From contig RFVA01000001.1 of the NCBI GenBank assembly GCA_009922685.1, forward strand, positions 50,019 through 114,018: a stretch of DNA of 64,000 bases, given 5' to 3'. Position numbers and translations under genes: made by a program. Below, in pieces: positions 10,126 to 21,285 of the stretch (position 1 is the first letter of the stretch; every line of letters starts with the position of its first letter). The notes below the pieces were generated by a model. That model made no database searches and was not told where the DNA came from. It was given only the letters and a program-made list of their open reading frames with translations. The stretch comes from Gammaproteobacteria bacterium. GTDB lineage: Bacteria; Pseudomonadota; Gammaproteobacteria; Methylococcales; Methylococcaceae.

Positions 10126-11067
10126 ATGACTGTCCATCAAAGGCGCTTTGACGTCGTCACTTTAGGCGAGGGCTTGGTCGAATTTAACCAAACCTCAGCC
10201 CGCTCTTCCACCTACCTCCAGGGCTTCGGTGGTGACACCTCCAATGTGGCGATCGCTGCCGCTCGGCAAGGCGCCCGTGTGGGCTACTTATCTCGCCTTG
10301 GCGCGGATGATTTTGGGTCGATGCTACAACAGCTTTGGGATCGAGAAGGTATCGATACCACTCATGTCACCATCGATAAAGAAGCCCCCACGGGTCTCTA
10401 CTTCATCACGCATAGCCCAGAGGGCCATCGATTCAGCTACCGACGTCATGGCAGTGCGGCCAGCTTGATGAACGCCGAAATGCTAAAGGGAGAGATGATC
10501 CAAAACGCCTGGATGCTCCATGTATCAGGGATCAGTCAAGCCATCAGTCCTTCTGCTAGAACGGCCGTTCACAAGGCGGTCGAGCTCGCTAAAAAAGCCG
10601 GTACTCAGCTCTGTTATGACACCAATTACCGCCCTCCCCTCTGGTCCCCTGATGAGGCCCTTAAGGCACTGATCGAAATCCTGCCGTTGACTGACCTTTT
10701 CCTTCCGAGCATGGACGACCTTCGCCTCCTCACCGGGCTTGAGGACCCTTTTGCCGTTCTCGAGTGGTCCCGTCAGCACGGTGCCCGAAGGACCATCCTA
10801 AAACGGGGTCCTGAAGGCGTCCTGGTTGATAACCTGGGTGACCTCCAGATCCTTTCAGGACATACCGTCAATACCGTTGATGCCAGCGGTGCCGGAGACT
10901 GCTTTGTCGGATGCCTTTTAGCCCGCCTCAGTCGCGGTGACACCCTGTTGGAGGCGGCAACCTATGGCAATGCAGCCGCCGCCTTATCAACCGAGGGGTT
11001 CGGCGCCGTGGCTCCGATTCCCTCAAGCATCGAGGTCAGAACTTACCTGAGATTGCACCATGGCTGA
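10126..11067 (+). CDS. kdgK: 2-dehydro-3-deoxygluconokinase, PfkB family
   Basis: A 313-residue PfkB-family sugar kinase. The N-terminal GEGLVEFNQT and the substrate loop FGGDTSNVAIAAARQGA resemble KDG kinases. The C-terminal DASGAGDCFVGCLLARLS carries the anion hole and catalytic base D258. The likely reaction is phosphorylation of 2-keto-3-deoxygluconate to KDPG, which would supply Eda. The context of edd, eda and glk supports this. Family motifs alone do not exclude another sugar such as fructose. No partner gene is cotranscribed; the next gene (gltA) begins 207 bases downstream. Confidence 0.78.
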   Translation: MTVHQRRFDVVTLGEGLVEFNQTSARSSTYLQGFGGDTSNVAIAAARQGARVGYLSRLGADDFGSMLQQLWDREGIDTTHVTIDKEAPTGLYFITHSPEGHRFSYRRHGSAASLMNAEMLKGEMIQNAWMLHVSGISQAISPSARTAVHKAVELAKKAGTQLCYDTNYRPPLWSPDEALKALIEILPLTDLFLPSMDDLRLLTGLEDPFAVLEWSRQHGARRTILKRGPEGVLVDNLGDLQILSGHTVNTVDASGAGDCFVGCLLARLSRGDTLLEAATYGNAAAALSTEGFGAVAPIPSSIEVRTYLRLHHG

Positions 11068-11086
11068 AAAGCGCCGCCTTTTTTTT
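11062..11086 (+). terminator. possible weak terminator after kdgK
   Basis: An uninterrupted run of eight T (11079-11086) follows a short GC-rich segment after the kdgK stop. Only a 3-bp stem (GGC/GCC) can be drawn, so the case rests mainly on the T-run. Confidence 0.3.
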
Positions 11087-11274
11087 GTGCATGCAGGTGA
11101 TCACCCCCGGCCTACCTTCGTCATCCAACCCCAACATCGAGGTTTGAAAGACCGTGATGGTTCGGCCTGAATCCTGCTAGTTAAAAATACGCTGTGCGAA
11201 AAGGGGATCGCCAAATCAGAACCTTTTAAGCCGGCATCCATGTCGATTTGCTGAAGACACCCGAGGGAAACACC

Positions 11275-12570
11275 ATGCCGAGCCCGAATACCATTTGCCT
11301 GTCCGATCAACAGCAAACCCTGTGTTCGCTGCCGATTCACACCGGCTCGATGGGGCCCGAAGTCATTGACGTCCAGAGTCTCTATAAAGAGACTGGAAAA
11401 TTCACCTATGACCCTGGCTTTAATTCAACCGCCAGTTGCAGGTCTCAAATCACTTTTATCGACGGCGAGGAAGGCGTTCTTTTATACCGAGGGTATCCCA
11501 TCGAACAACTCGCCGAGACCTCGGGCTTTCTTGAGGTCTGTTATCTCTTGCTCCATGGTGAGCTCCCAACCCCTGAGGCCCAAAAGGCCTTTGAGCATGA
11601 GATCACCATGCACACGATGGTCCATGACCAGCTCACCAACTTTTTCAAAGGTTTTCGGCGCGACGCACATCCGATGGCCATCATGGTCGGTGTGGTCGGT
11701 GCTCTGTCGGCCTTCTACCATGAAGCGCTCGATATTAGATCCAAAGCCGATCGAGAGATGGCGGCTATCCGTCTCATCGCCAAAGTGCCAACGATTGCTG
11801 CAATGTGCCACAAATACAGCACCGGCATGCCGTTTATGTACCCACAGAATCAGCTCGGATATGCAGAAAACTTTCTTCGGATGATGCACGCCACCCCCTG
11901 CGATCACTATGCGGCTAATCCTGTCCTGGTTCGAGCGCTGGACCGCATCCTGATCCTCCACGCCGATCATGAACAAAATGCCTCGACATCCACGGTTCGG
12001 GTCGCAGGATCCAGTGGCGCCAACCCCTATGCCTGTGTTGCTGCTGGGATAGCCTGCCTGTGGGGGGCCGCCCATGGCGGAGCCAATGAATCCGTTCTCC
12101 ATATGCTGCGGACGATTGGCGATAGCTCGAGGATCCCAGAGTTCCTCGCAAAGGCCAAGGATAAAAACGATCCATTCCGTTTGATGGGCTTTGGACACCG
12201 GGTCTACAAAAATTTTGATCCCCGCGCGAAGCTGATGAGAAAAACCTGCCATGAAGTGCTGGATGCTTTAGACCTCCATGACAGCGCCCTCTTTAAGTTG
12301 GCTATCGAACTTGAACAGATTGCACTCGAAGACGAGTACTTCAATAGCCGCAAACTGTACCCTAATGTGGATTTCTATTCGGGCATCGTGCTGCATGCCC
12401 TCGGCATCCCCACCAACATGTTCACCGCCCTCTTTGCCATGGGCCGAACGGTCGGCTGGATTGCCCATTGGGACGAAATGATCTCTGACCCTGAACACCG
12501 TATCGCACGGCCTCGCCAGCTTTACACCGGGCCTGAACGCCGAAATGTCCCAGGATTTCAGCCATCGTGA
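11275..12570 (+). CDS. gltA: citrate synthase
   Basis: A 431-residue type II citrate synthase that condenses oxaloacetate and acetyl-CoA. Catalytic histidines lie in [12 protein letters not shown] and [15 protein letters not shown], and the catalytic Asp is in NVDFYSG. The N-terminal region with [20 protein letters not shown] is typical of the proteobacterial hexameric enzyme. I start it at ATG 11275, preceded by GAGGGA nine bases upstream; a TTG at 11248 would add nine residues but has no ribosome site. It is monocistronic, with 287 bases before gltB. Together with sucAB in this window it implies an oxidative TCA cycle. Confidence 0.95.
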   Translation: MPSPNTICLSDQQQTLCSLPIHTGSMGPEVIDVQSLYKETGKFTYDPGFNSTASCRSQITFIDGEEGVLLYRGYPIEQLAETSGFLEVCYLLLHGELPTPEAQKAFEHEITMHTMVHDQLTNFFKGFRRDAHPMAIMVGVVGALSAFYHEALDIRSKADREMAAIRLIAKVPTIAAMCHKYSTGMPFMYPQNQLGYAENFLRMMHATPCDHYAANPVLVRALDRILILHADHEQNASTSTVRVAGSSGANPYACVAAGIACLWGAAHGGANESVLHMLRTIGDSSRIPEFLAKAKDKNDPFRLMGFGHRVYKNFDPRAKLMRKTCHEVLDALDLHDSALFKLAIELEQIALEDEYFNSRKLYPNVDFYSGIVLHALGIPTNMFTALFAMGRTVGWIAHWDEMISDPEHRIARPRQLYTGPERRNVPGFQPS

Positions 12571-12857
12571 GCCTCCTGGTTTTGCACCGATGAATCGTTT
12601 GTCAGCCAAATGGCCTCATTCTTTGCACGTGTTTGGATCATGCAACGGGTATAAATCTTGAAAACTGGGCCCCAAACCGCTATATTTCCCGGCCATTTGC
12701 TCGAGTGCCTGTCGCCTTATCAGGCGCTTCATAACAGGCCGCGATGGCTCCGAGTGCAAAAGCCCACCGTTCAGCGTCAATCCATGTACTCTGTGTTACA
12801 TGCGATGCTGCTCAAGGTGAGCCCGCCATCACATCAGGTTACCGACCGAGGTATTGA

Positions 12858-15800
12858 ATGAGTTTTAACGCGATTCCTGACCAGCAGGGTCTTTATGATC
12901 CACGTAATGAACATGACGCCTGTGGCGTTGGCTTTATTGCGCACATTAAAGGACATAAAAGCCATGACATTGTCGCCAAGGGCCTTGAAATCCTTCGGAA
13001 TCTAACCCACCGCGGCGCGGTCGGCGCTGATCCTCTGGCTGGGGATGGTGCGGGTATTTTGATTCAGATGCCGGACCAATTTCTTCGTGCCGAAAGCAGT
13101 GGGCTCGGATTTAACCTGCCGGCTGAAGGACACTATGGCGTTGGGGTGATCTTCCTGCCTCAATCGGCGGCCTTTAGAACCACTTGCGAACAGATTGTTG
13201 AAGAATTCATTACGGCTGAAGGTCAGTCGGTGCTGGGCTGGCGCGATGTCCCCGTTGAGAGCGAGGGACTTGGCGAGTCAGTAAAGGCCAGTGAGCCGTT
13301 CATTCGTCAGGTGTTCGTCGGTCGTGGTGCCAACTGTCAAGATCAGGACGCTTTCGAACGCAAACTGTTCGTGATTAGGAAGCAGATCGACAACCGAATT
13401 CGAGACCTTAAACAGAATGAAGGCAAGATGTTCTACATCCCCTCCTTCTCGTCTCGAACCCTCCTTTACAAAGGAATGCTTCTGGCCGATCAGGTGGGGA
13501 GTTATTACCGCGATCTAACGGACGAGCGCGTGATCTCGGCACTCGCGTTGGTTCATCAACGTTTCTCGACCAACACATTCCCCACTTGGGATCTGGCGCA
13601 TCCCTTCAGAATGATCGCCCACAATGGCGAAATCAATACCGTTCGGGGCAACATCAACTGGATGGCCGCACGCAGGCATTCCATGTCCTCGAGGATTTTA
13701 GGCGAGGACCTTGACAAGATCTGGCCCTTGATTGGTGAAGGGAAATCAGACTCTGCCAGTTTTGATAACGCCCTTGAGCTCTTGGTCATGGGGGGATATT
13801 CACTGGTTCACGCCATGATGCTCCTCATTCCAGAAGCCTGGTCTGGCAATCCCCTGATGGATGATCAGCGCCGTGCATTCTACGAATACCATTCGGCCCT
13901 TATGGAGCCCTGGGACGGGCCTGCTGCAGTGGCCTTTACCGATGGCCGTCAAATTGGAGCGACGCTCGATCGCAATGGTCTTCGTCCTGCCCGCTATCTG
14001 ATCACCGACGATAACCATGTGGTCATGGCTTCTGAGATGGGGGTTTTGACGATTCCCGAACACAAGATCATCAAGAAGTGGCGCCTGCAGCCTGGCAAGA
14101 TGTTCCTGATCGATATGGAACAGGGCCGCATTATCGACGACGCCGAAATCAAAAATGAATTGGCCGCAAAAGCCCCCTATCAACAATGGCTGACTGAAAC
14201 CCAAATTCAACTTGAGAATCTGCCGCCTGAGATCTCCGCGATGCCGCCCGATAGTCAGACCCTCATGGATCGGCAACAGGCTTTTGGTTATACGCAGGAA
14301 GACATCAAGTTTTTCTTGACGCCGATGGCCCTTACCGGGCAGGAACCCGTGGGATCGATGGGGACCGATGCTGCTTTGGCGGTGCTATCAAAGCGCCCAC
14401 GTATGCTTTACGACTATTTCAAACAAGGCTTTGCGCAGGTGACTAACCCAGCGATTGATCCCATCCGGGAAGAACTCGTCATGTCACTGGTCACCCATAT
14501 CGGCCCGCGACCGAACCTACTCAACCTTGACAATGCGGGAAGCCATCGCCGACTTGAAGCGCATCAACCGATCCTGAGCAACAAAGATCTTGAGAAAATT
14601 CGGCGGATTGAAGCAAGGACGAACGGGGCGTTTAAGACCACGACCCTGAGTCTTTGTTACCCCGTCGATCTCGGCGCATCGGGTATGGAAGAGGCCCTAG
14701 CCACCCTGTGCCGGAATGCTGAGAAGGCCGTCTTTGATGGCAACAATATCCTGATCATTTCAGATCGTGCGATGGATGCCGAACATATCGCCATTCCAGC
14801 CCTTCTCGCCACGTCGACCGTTCACTACCATCTGATCCAAAAAGGGCTCCGCACTGAAGTCGGGCTTGTGGTTGAAACTGGCGAGGCCCGAGAAGTCCAT
14901 CATTTCGCCCTGCTCGCGGGTTATGGCGCTGAAGCCATCAATCCCTATCTTGCGTTCGATTCTCTCTCGGCACTGATCGATGAACTCCCTGAAAAGGTGA
15001 GCGCAGATGATGCCCATAAGCGTTACATCAAAGCTATCGGCAAAGCGCTTTTGAAGATTATGTCGAAAATGGGTATTTCAACCTATCAATCCTATTGCGG
15101 GGCCCAGGTCTTCAATGCGGTGGGTTTGAGCGATGCGTTCCTGGCCAGTTACTTCGTCGGTACGAGTGCTACCACAGGAGGCGCCGGATTGAAGGAAATC
15201 GCTGCCGAAACCGTCACTCGCCATCGTCTGGCCTTCAGTGATGCCCCGATTTATCGTCATGCCCTCGATGTCGGTGGTGAGTACGCCTATCGCGTTCGCG
15301 GTGAAGATCACGTGTGGACCCCAGAAACCATCTCGAAGCTCCAACTGGCCACCCGGACAAATAACTGGGAGACCTATCTCGACTACACGCGCTCTATCAA
15401 TGAACAAAATGAGCGCCTGTTGACCCTTCGCGGCCTCCTCGACTTCAACTACGATCGAGAGGGGGTTCCGCTTGAAGAAGTCGAATCGGCCAAAGATATT
15501 GTGAAGCGGTTTGCAACGGGCGCCATGAGTTTTGGCTCCATTTCTTACGAAGCCCATACCACCCTTGCTATCGCGATGAATCGGATTGGCGGCAAGTCGA
15601 ATACCGGCGAAGGGGGTGAACTACCGGAACGCTTCAAGCCCTTGGCCAACGGCGACTCTATGCGCTCCGCCATCAAGCAAGTCGCTTCTGGTCGTTTTGG
15701 CGTCACCACGGAGTACCTGGTCAACGCCGATGACATCCAGATCAAGATCAGTCAGGGTGCAAAACCGGGTGAGGGTGGCCAGCTCCCAGGACATAAAGTG

Positions 15801-17486
15801 GATGCGACCATCGCTCGGGTAAGACATTCGACGCCTGGCGTCGGCCTCATCTCGCCGCCACCGCATCATGACATTTACTCAATCGAGGATCTGGGTCAGC
15901 TGATTCACGATCTGAAGAACGTCAACCCTTCGGCGCGTATCAGTGTCAAGCTGGTGTCGGAGGTGGGTGTTGGAACGGTTGCGGCTGGCGTTGCTAAGGC
16001 CCATGCTGATCACGTCACGATCGCCGGTTATGATGGAGGCACAGGAGCCAGCCCCATCACGTCGATTAAGCATGCCGGACTTCCATGGGAGATTGGCCTT
16101 GCAGAGACCCATCAGACGCTGGTCCTCAACAAGCTCAGGAGCCGAATCTGCGTGCAAGCCGATGGCGGCATGCGAACGGGTCGCGACGTCGTTTTTGGCG
16201 CTCTTCTTGGCGCCGATGAATTCGGCTTTGCCACGGCACCACTGATTGTTGAAGGCTGCATCATGATGCGCAAATGCCACCTCAATACCTGTCCCGTTGG
16301 GGTTGCAACGCAGGATCCCGAACTCCGCAAGCGGTTTACAGGACAACCCGAACATGTCGTCAATTTCTTCTTCTTTATCGCCGAAGAAGTTCGTCAACTC
16401 ATGGCCAAATTAGGCTATCGCCGTTTTGATGAGATGATCGGACAAACCGACCGCCTGGATATGCGAAAGGCCGTCGAGCACTGGAAGGCCTCTAAAATTG
16501 ATCTTCAGCGCCTTTTGTTTAAGCCCCATACCGACAGCCACGAGGCCCTCCATCATACGGAGACACAAGATCATGGGCTCGATAAGGCGCTCGATCATGT
16601 GCTGATTCAAGGCGCCCAGCCGGCCCTTGAACGGCGTCAACCCGTTCAACTTGAATCGGAGATCCGCAATTTCAACCGAACCTGTGGGGCGATGCTATCG
16701 GGTGAAGTTGCGAAGCGCTTCGGTCATCAGGGCCTCCCCGACGATACGATTCACGTCAAACTCCATGGCACAGCAGGTCAGAGTTTTGGCGCCTTCCTCG
16801 CGGCGGGTGTGACCCTTGAACTCTCCGGTGAAGGCAATGATTATGTCGGTAAGGGGCTTTCTGGTGGCCGCCTGATCATCTATCCTCCCGCCATCACCCC
16901 CATTGTTGCCGAACACAACATCATTGTCGGCAATACGGTCCTCTATGGTGCCATTCAGGGTGAATGCTATTTCCGCGGGGTGGCAGGTGAACGTTTCGCA
17001 GTCCGCAATTCAGGAGCTATCGCCGTTGTTGAAGGCGTTGGCGATCATGGGTGTGAATACATGACCGGTGGGGTTGTCGTTGTTCTTGGGGAAACGGGTC
17101 GAAATTTTGCTGCGGGCATGTCAGGCGGCATTGCTTATGTCCTTGATGAAGCTGGCGACTTTGGACACCGTTGTAACCTTTCAATGGTTGAACTCCAACC
17201 CATTCCCATCGAGGAACGGGCCCTTGAGCGTTTTGATCATCAAGGTGGCGACCTCGAAAACCATGGCTTGGTCGATATTCTCCGTAATATGACCGGGGAT
17301 GACGAAAAGCGCCTCAAGGTCCTGGTGGCGAAGCATGCCCGCTATACAGGCAGCGAGAAGGCGAGACGCATTTTGGACAACTGGGCCGAATATGCTCCTC
17401 GTTTCGTCAAAGTCATGCCGGTTGATTATCGACTGGCGCTAGAAAAGATGCAGCAGGCTCAGATACAGGCAGAAGTCAGCCACTAA
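12858..17486 (+). CDS. gltB: glutamate synthase (NADPH) large subunit
   Basis: The 1542-residue GOGAT alpha subunit makes two glutamates from glutamine and 2-oxoglutarate. A propeptide of 21 residues precedes the nucleophile C22 of the class II glutaminase domain ([16 protein letters not shown]). The central domain is followed by the FMN/synthase domain ([31 protein letters not shown]). The [3Fe-4S] cysteines lie in [19 protein letters not shown]-terminal GXGXG beta-helix ([17 protein letters not shown]) completes the standard architecture. gltD follows after 116 bases on the same strand. The 287 bases upstream hold no clear gene. Confidence 0.96.
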   Translation: MSFNAIPDQQGLYDPRNEHDACGVGFIAHIKGHKSHDIVAKGLEILRNLTHRGAVGADPLAGDGAGILIQMPDQFLRAESSGLGFNLPAEGHYGVGVIFLPQSAAFRTTCEQIVEEFITAEGQSVLGWRDVPVESEGLGESVKASEPFIRQVFVGRGANCQDQDAFERKLFVIRKQIDNRIRDLKQNEGKMFYIPSFSSRTLLYKGMLLADQVGSYYRDLTDERVISALALVHQRFSTNTFPTWDLAHPFRMIAHNGEINTVRGNINWMAARRHSMSSRILGEDLDKIWPLIGEGKSDSASFDNALELLVMGGYSLVHAMMLLIPEAWSGNPLMDDQRRAFYEYHSALMEPWDGPAAVAFTDGRQIGATLDRNGLRPARYLITDDNHVVMASEMGVLTIPEHKIIKKWRLQPGKMFLIDMEQGRIIDDAEIKNELAAKAPYQQWLTETQIQLENLPPEISAMPPDSQTLMDRQQAFGYTQEDIKFFLTPMALTGQEPVGSMGTDAALAVLSKRPRMLYDYFKQGFAQVTNPAIDPIREELVMSLVTHIGPRPNLLNLDNAGSHRRLEAHQPILSNKDLEKIRRIEARTNGAFKTTTLSLCYPVDLGASGMEEALATLCRNAEKAVFDGNNILIISDRAMDAEHIAIPALLATSTVHYHLIQKGLRTEVGLVVETGEAREVHHFALLAGYGAEAINPYLAFDSLSALIDELPEKVSADDAHKRYIKAIGKALLKIMSKMGISTYQSYCGAQVFNAVGLSDAFLASYFVGTSATTGGAGLKEIAAETVTRHRLAFSDAPIYRHALDVGGEYAYRVRGEDHVWTPETISKLQLATRTNNWETYLDYTRSINEQNERLLTLRGLLDFNYDREGVPLEEVESAKDIVKRFATGAMSFGSISYEAHTTLAIAMNRIGGKSNTGEGGELPERFKPLANGDSMRSAIKQVASGRFGVTTEYLVNADDIQIKISQGAKPGEGGQLPGHKVDATIARVRHSTPGVGLISPPPHHDIYSIEDLGQLIHDLKNVNPSARISVKLVSEVGVGTVAAGVAKAHADHVTIAGYDGGTGASPITSIKHAGLPWEIGLAETHQTLVLNKLRSRICVQADGGMRTGRDVVFGALLGADEFGFATAPLIVEGCIMMRKCHLNTCPVGVATQDPELRKRFTGQPEHVVNFFFFIAEEVRQLMAKLGYRRFDEMIGQTDRLDMRKAVEHWKASKIDLQRLLFKPHTDSHEALHHTETQDHGLDKALDHVLIQGAQPALERRQPVQLESEIRNFNRTCGAMLSGEVAKRFGHQGLPDDTIHVKLHGTAGQSFGAFLAAGVTLELSGEGNDYVGKGLSGGRLIIYPPAITPIVAEHNIIVGNTVLYGAIQGECYFRGVAGERFAVRNSGAIAVVEGVGDHGCEYMTGGVVVVLGETGRNFAAGMSGGIAYVLDEAGDFGHRCNLSMVELQPIPIEERALERFDHQGGDLENHGLVDILRNMTGDDEKRLKVLVAKHARYTGSEKARRILDNWAEYAPRFVKVMPVDYRLALEKMQQAQIQAEVSH

Positions 17487-17602
17487 ACCAATCCAAGCCG
17501 CTCACCTAAGTCTTGACTGGGTGGGCGGTAAGGGGCCTCGCAAGGGCTTCTCGACACAATCAACAGCGGTGCCTTAAGGCATCTCATCGAGGTTAACAGC
17601 AG

Positions 17603-19042
17603 ATGGGCAAACCTACCGGTTTCATGGAAATTTCGCGTCAGGATCGACGCTATCGCCTGGTCGCTGACCGGGTCCAGAATTACCAGGAATTCGTTATTCC
17701 CCTGTCCGAAGACGAACTCAAGAAACAGGGTGCGCGTTGCATGGATTGTGGAATCCCCTATTGCCATAACGGATGCCCGGTCAACAACATCATTCCTGAC
17801 TGGAACGATCTGGTTTACCAAGGCAACTGGCGCGAAGCCATCGAAGTCCTCCATAGCACGAATAACTTTCCCGAATTCACCGGCAGAATTTGTCCGGCCC
17901 CTTGTGAGGCGGCCTGTACGCTGAATTTGACCGATGAGCCAGTCACTATCAAATCGATTGAATGCTCGATTGTTGACAAGGGCTGGGAGATGGGTTGGAT
18001 ACAGCCTCAAATAGCGCCACACAAAACGGAAAAACGCATCGCAGTCGTTGGCTCCGGCCCCGCTGGCCTCGCTGCGGCTCAACAATTGGCCCGCGCTGGC
18101 CACGACGTCGTGGTCTTTGAAAAGAGTGACCGAATCGGTGGTCTACTCCGCTACGGTATCCCTGACTTTAAGATGGAGAAACATCTGATTGACCGCCGCA
18201 TTGCTCAGATGCAGGCTGAAGGGGTGGTCTTCCGCCCCAACTGGCATATCGGAAAGGATATCCCCACAGCACAGCTGCTGGAGGATTTTGATGCCGTGAT
18301 TCTCGCCGGCGGTTCTGAACATTCTCGTGACCTTCAGTTACCTGGCCGTGAACTCGACGGTATTCACTTTGCCATGGACTTCTTACCACAACAAAACAAA
18401 CGTAACGCGGGTGATACCCTTCGGGAGGACGTCAACCTCCTCGCCACCGGCAAGTCAGTCATTGTCATTGGTGGTGGCGACACCGGATCTGACTGTATCG
18501 GGACCTCACAGCGTCATGGTGCAGCGTCGATCACCCAGCTTGAAATCATGCCAAAGCCACCGGTCAAAGAAGACAAGGCCTTGACCTGGCCAAACTGGCC
18601 TAACAAACTCAGGACGTCGAGTTCTCACGAAGAAGGCTGTGATCGACTCTGGAGCATCGACACCGTGTCGTTCGAAGGCGATCACGGCAAAGTGAATACC
18701 ATCCATTGTGTCAAGGTCGAGTGGACGCAGGAACAAGGTCGCTGGGTGATGCGCCGGATCCCTGGGAGTGAATTCAGCTTAAAAGCGGACTTGGTTCTCC
18801 TCGCGATGGGCTTCGTTCATCCGGTGCGAGATGGCCTCTTGATGGATCTTGGTGTTGAACTCGATGAACGTTCAAACGTTAAAGCCAATACCCACGATTA
18901 TAAAACCTCGATCAACAAGGTCTTTACCGCGGGCGATATGCGCCGCGGCCAATCGCTCGTGGTTTGGGCTATTCGTGAGGGTCGCCAGTGCGCCCGCGCG
19001 GTCGATGAATTCCTCATGGGTCAAAGCGAACTTCCCCGCTAA
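17603..19042 (+). CDS. gltD: glutamate synthase small subunit
   Basis: The 479-residue beta subunit is an FAD protein that passes electrons from NADPH to GltB. Two cysteine groups near the N-terminus ([19 protein letters not shown] and [15 protein letters not shown]) bind [4Fe-4S] clusters. The FAD site is [18 protein letters not shown], the NADPH site is [13 protein letters not shown], and the late FAD motif [17 protein letters not shown] is present. It forms a gltBD operon with the gene upstream, and a GC-rich hairpin follows it. Confidence 0.96.
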   Translation: MGKPTGFMEISRQDRRYRLVADRVQNYQEFVIPLSEDELKKQGARCMDCGIPYCHNGCPVNNIIPDWNDLVYQGNWREAIEVLHSTNNFPEFTGRICPAPCEAACTLNLTDEPVTIKSIECSIVDKGWEMGWIQPQIAPHKTEKRIAVVGSGPAGLAAAQQLARAGHDVVVFEKSDRIGGLLRYGIPDFKMEKHLIDRRIAQMQAEGVVFRPNWHIGKDIPTAQLLEDFDAVILAGGSEHSRDLQLPGRELDGIHFAMDFLPQQNKRNAGDTLREDVNLLATGKSVIVIGGGDTGSDCIGTSQRHGAASITQLEIMPKPPVKEDKALTWPNWPNKLRTSSSHEEGCDRLWSIDTVSFEGDHGKVNTIHCVKVEWTQEQGRWVMRRIPGSEFSLKADLVLLAMGFVHPVRDGLLMDLGVELDERSNVKANTHDYKTSINKVFTAGDMRRGQSLVVWAIREGRQCARAVDEFLMGQSELPR

Positions 19043-19061
19043 TTCTTAGCCTATTGCGTGT

Positions 19062-19092
19062 CCGGCACCCCCTCGGTGCCGGCCTCATTTCT
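19062..19092 (+). terminator. terminator after gltBD
   Basis: A perfect 8-bp stem (CCGGCACC at 19062-19069, GGTGCCGG at 19075-19082) with a 5-base loop is followed by CCTCATTTCTTC. The tail is only moderately T-rich. Its position 20 bases after the gltD stop supports a terminator. Confidence 0.65.
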
Positions 19093-19204
19093 TCTAAGCC
19101 TCAGCCGCCAGAATCCTTCTTTTCAAGGGTGAGGACACGGGGACTTCATCCTTCATCTTAGTCCGCCCTTATCCTTTCGACGGTTTTACCCGTCCGCTAA
19201 ATTA

Positions 19205-19251
19205 TTACAACATCTAGTATCCATAAATTTACTAGACACAACATCTAGGAG
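19205..19251 (+). promoter_or_regulatory. tandem NrdR boxes upstream of nrdB
   Basis: Two near-identical elements, ACAACATCTAGT (19207-19218) and ACAACATCTAGG (19238-19249), start exactly 31 bases apart, about three helical turns. Each fits the centre of the 16-bp NrdR consensus (acaCwAtATaTwGtgt). Paired boxes at this spacing are the usual NrdR operator of ribonucleotide reductase genes. They lie 84-126 bases before the nrdB start. Confidence 0.8.
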
Positions 19252-19332
19252 TTGAACTATAATCAACTCAACACTGTCGGATGGAACGATGGTCACCTTT
19301 TTCTTATTTATCCTGACCCTGGAGCCAATGCC

Positions 19333-20553
19333 ATGTTGAATTGGGAAGACCCCCTGACCGGATTGACCCCTCAAGCGGCTAAACCGAAGACCCTAGCGGC
19401 CGCTGACTTTAGTGACCTCCTCGCGGACGTCACGGCAGCAGAGCCCGTTCCAACCGTTGCTGCGCACCCGATACTTGATCGGAAAGAGCCTGTTCAGCAG
19501 GGGGCCACAGGACTTGAGCACATCGAGATTGGTGCCAAGCGGATTCAGGTTGATGATAAGAAGATCATCAACTGCCGTGCTGATCTCAATCAATTGGTTC
19601 CTTTTAAGTACCGCTGGGCGTGGCAGAAGTATCTTGATGCCTGCGCGAACCATTGGATGCCTCAGGAAATCAACATGAATGCCGATATCGCTCTTTGGAA
19701 AAGCGCCGATGGCTTGACCGAAGATGAACGGATGATCATCAAGCGCAATCTCGGATTCTTTTCAACGGCAGACTCACTGGTCGCCAACAATCTGGTGCTG
19801 GCCGTCTACCGGCACATCACCAATCCCGAGTGCCGCCAATACTTATTGCGACAGGCTTTTGAAGAAGCCCTACACACCCATGCCTACCAATATGTGGTCG
19901 AATCACTGGGTATGGATGAAGGTGAAGTCTTCAATATGTACCGTGAGCTTCCAGCAGTCGCCCGCAAAGCAGAATGGGCGCTACCCTTCACCCGCTCTCT
20001 GGGTGATCCCACCTTTGTCACCGGAACACCCGAAGCGGATCAGCGGCTTTTGCGCGACCTGATCGCGTTCTACGTCATTTTTGAAGGGATCTTCTTCTAC
20101 GTCGGCTTCACTCAGATCCTGTCCATGGGCCGGCGAAATAAGATGACCGGGACCGCCGAACAGTTCCAGTACATTCTTCGTGATGAATCCATGCACATGA
20201 ACTTCGGGATCGATGTCATCAACCAGATTAAAATCGAAAATCCGCACCTCTGGGGGGCGGAGTTCCAACAGGAAATCACGACGTTGATCACCGATGCCGT
20301 GGATATCGAAATCCAGTATGCGCATGACACGATGCCGCGTGGTGTGCTCGGACTCAATGCCCCGATGTTTGAGGAATATCTGAAATTCATTGCCAACCGC
20401 CGTTGCAATCAAATTGGGCTTTCAGAACAATACGTGGGCGCTCAAAACCCTTTCCCTTGGATGAGTGAAATTCTCGATCTTAAGAAAGAAAAGAATTTCT
20501 TTGAAACGCGGGTCACCGAGTACCAGACCGGTGGCGCCTTAAGCTGGGATTAA
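19333..20553 (+). CDS. nrdB: ribonucleoside-diphosphate reductase beta subunit
   Basis: The 406-residue class Ia small subunit holds the di-iron centre and tyrosyl radical used by NrdA to make deoxyribonucleotides. Di-iron ligand motifs are [13 protein letters not shown] and [12 protein letters not shown]. The radical Tyr probably lies in [12 protein letters not shown] use ATG 19333, preceded by GGAG eight bases upstream. A longer frame opening at TTG 19252 would cover the NrdR boxes region and is unlikely. No nrdA is adjacent upstream (gltD is), so the large subunit is encoded elsewhere. Regulation by NrdR is predicted from the operator pair. Confidence 0.93.
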   Translation: MLNWEDPLTGLTPQAAKPKTLAAADFSDLLADVTAAEPVPTVAAHPILDRKEPVQQGATGLEHIEIGAKRIQVDDKKIINCRADLNQLVPFKYRWAWQKYLDACANHWMPQEINMNADIALWKSADGLTEDERMIIKRNLGFFSTADSLVANNLVLAVYRHITNPECRQYLLRQAFEEALHTHAYQYVVESLGMDEGEVFNMYRELPAVARKAEWALPFTRSLGDPTFVTGTPEADQRLLRDLIAFYVIFEGIFFYVGFTQILSMGRRNKMTGTAEQFQYILRDESMHMNFGIDVINQIKIENPHLWGAEFQQEITTLITDAVDIEIQYAHDTMPRGVLGLNAPMFEEYLKFIANRRCNQIGLSEQYVGAQNPFPWMSEILDLKKEKNFFETRVTEYQTGGALSWD

Positions 20554-20564
20554 CTGAAATCTTC

Positions 20565-21191
20565 TTAAAAAAGGTCCCGGAACGAACGAGCGTTCTGTTC
20601 CGGGTCACCCATCCCAAAAACCCCCTCAACCACCGCCAGAAGATCAGCGCCCTGCTGCAAAAGGGTCTCAGCGTTTTTTAGCGTAATTCCACCGATGGCG
20701 ACCACGGGCACCTGGACGATCGATCGGGCCCTTAGAAGCGTGTCAAGCGATGCGGTCGGGGCGCCTGGCTTGGTCCTTGAAGGAAAAAATCGACCAAAGG
20801 CGACATAATCGGCCCCCTGCTCCGCGGCGTTTTTTGCCCGATCGATATCGTCATAACAAGACACACCAATCAGCGCTGTCGGCCCTAATACTGCTCGAGC
20901 GACCGAATAGGCCTGATCCATCGATCCCAGATGAACGCCATCCGCTCCAACCGATTGGGCTAAGGCGATATCATCGTTGATAATCAGTGGGATGCCCGCG
21001 CTCCGGCATAAGGCTAAAAGCGCAGTAGCCTCTGAGTAGGGATCCAGTGGGCATTTAGCTCGATACTGAATCACGGCAGCACCGCCGCGAACCGCTTTGG
21101 CCACTTCATCCACTAAAGAGGCCCGATCACCTTCTAGATCACGAGTGATGGCATAGAGTCCTTGTGCTGGAAATTTCTGAGCTTGATTCAT
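20565..21191 (-). CDS. thiE: thiamine-phosphate synthase
   Basis: A 208-residue TIM-barrel enzyme that joins hydroxymethylpyrimidine pyrophosphate and thiazole phosphate to thiamine phosphate. Motifs: GLYAITRD at the start, IQYRAKCPLD, the Mg site LIINDDIALAQSVGADGVHLG, IGVSCYDD, YVAFGRFFPSRTK and the phosphate loop VAIGGITLKNA. Length is normal. The last codons form a terminator stem (20576-20604), an economical arrangement with convergent nrdB. Confidence 0.93.
   Translation of the reverse strand: MNQAQKFPAQGLYAITRDLEGDRASLVDEVAKAVRGGAAVIQYRAKCPLDPYSEATALLALCRSAGIPLIINDDIALAQSVGADGVHLGSMDQAYSVARAVLGPTALIGVSCYDDIDRAKNAAEQGADYVAFGRFFPSRTKPGAPTASLDTLLRARSIVQVPVVAIGGITLKNAETLLQQGADLLAVVEGVFGMGDPEQNARSFRDLF
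20567..20604 (-). terminator. rho-independent terminator embedded in thiE 3' codons
   Basis: Read on the minus strand, an 8-bp stem CCCGGAAC/GTTCCGGG (20604-20597 with 20583-20576) is followed by ACC and six T. The T-run includes the Phe codon and stop of thiE, so coding sequence and terminator overlap. Confidence 0.7.
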
Positions 21192-21247
21192 CTTGATTAT
21201 TCAAAGAGGAGACATTAGAAAGAGTCGGCAGCCACGCTTGAAGGCCC

Positions 21248-21253
21248 TATAAT
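21248..21253 (+). promoter_or_regulatory. -10 element of the argG promoter
   Basis: A perfect TATAAT lies 33 bases before the argG ATG and beyond the thiE start. No good -35 hexamer is seen at 17 bases, so only the -10 is claimed. Confidence 0.5.
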
Positions 21254-21285
21254 GCGCTATTTCATTCATTATCAGGGATCGCTCT

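Noticed and set aside
11482..12252. 256-codon minus-strand frame over gltA
   Set aside because: It is antisense to citrate synthase and shows no domain.
12658..12861. 67-codon frame before gltB
   Set aside because: It begins with TTG, has no ribosome site, and its residues look like no known protein; the region is more likely a leader.
17483..18103. 206-codon minus-strand frame over gltD
   Set aside because: It is antisense to a clear gltD; length alone is not evidence.
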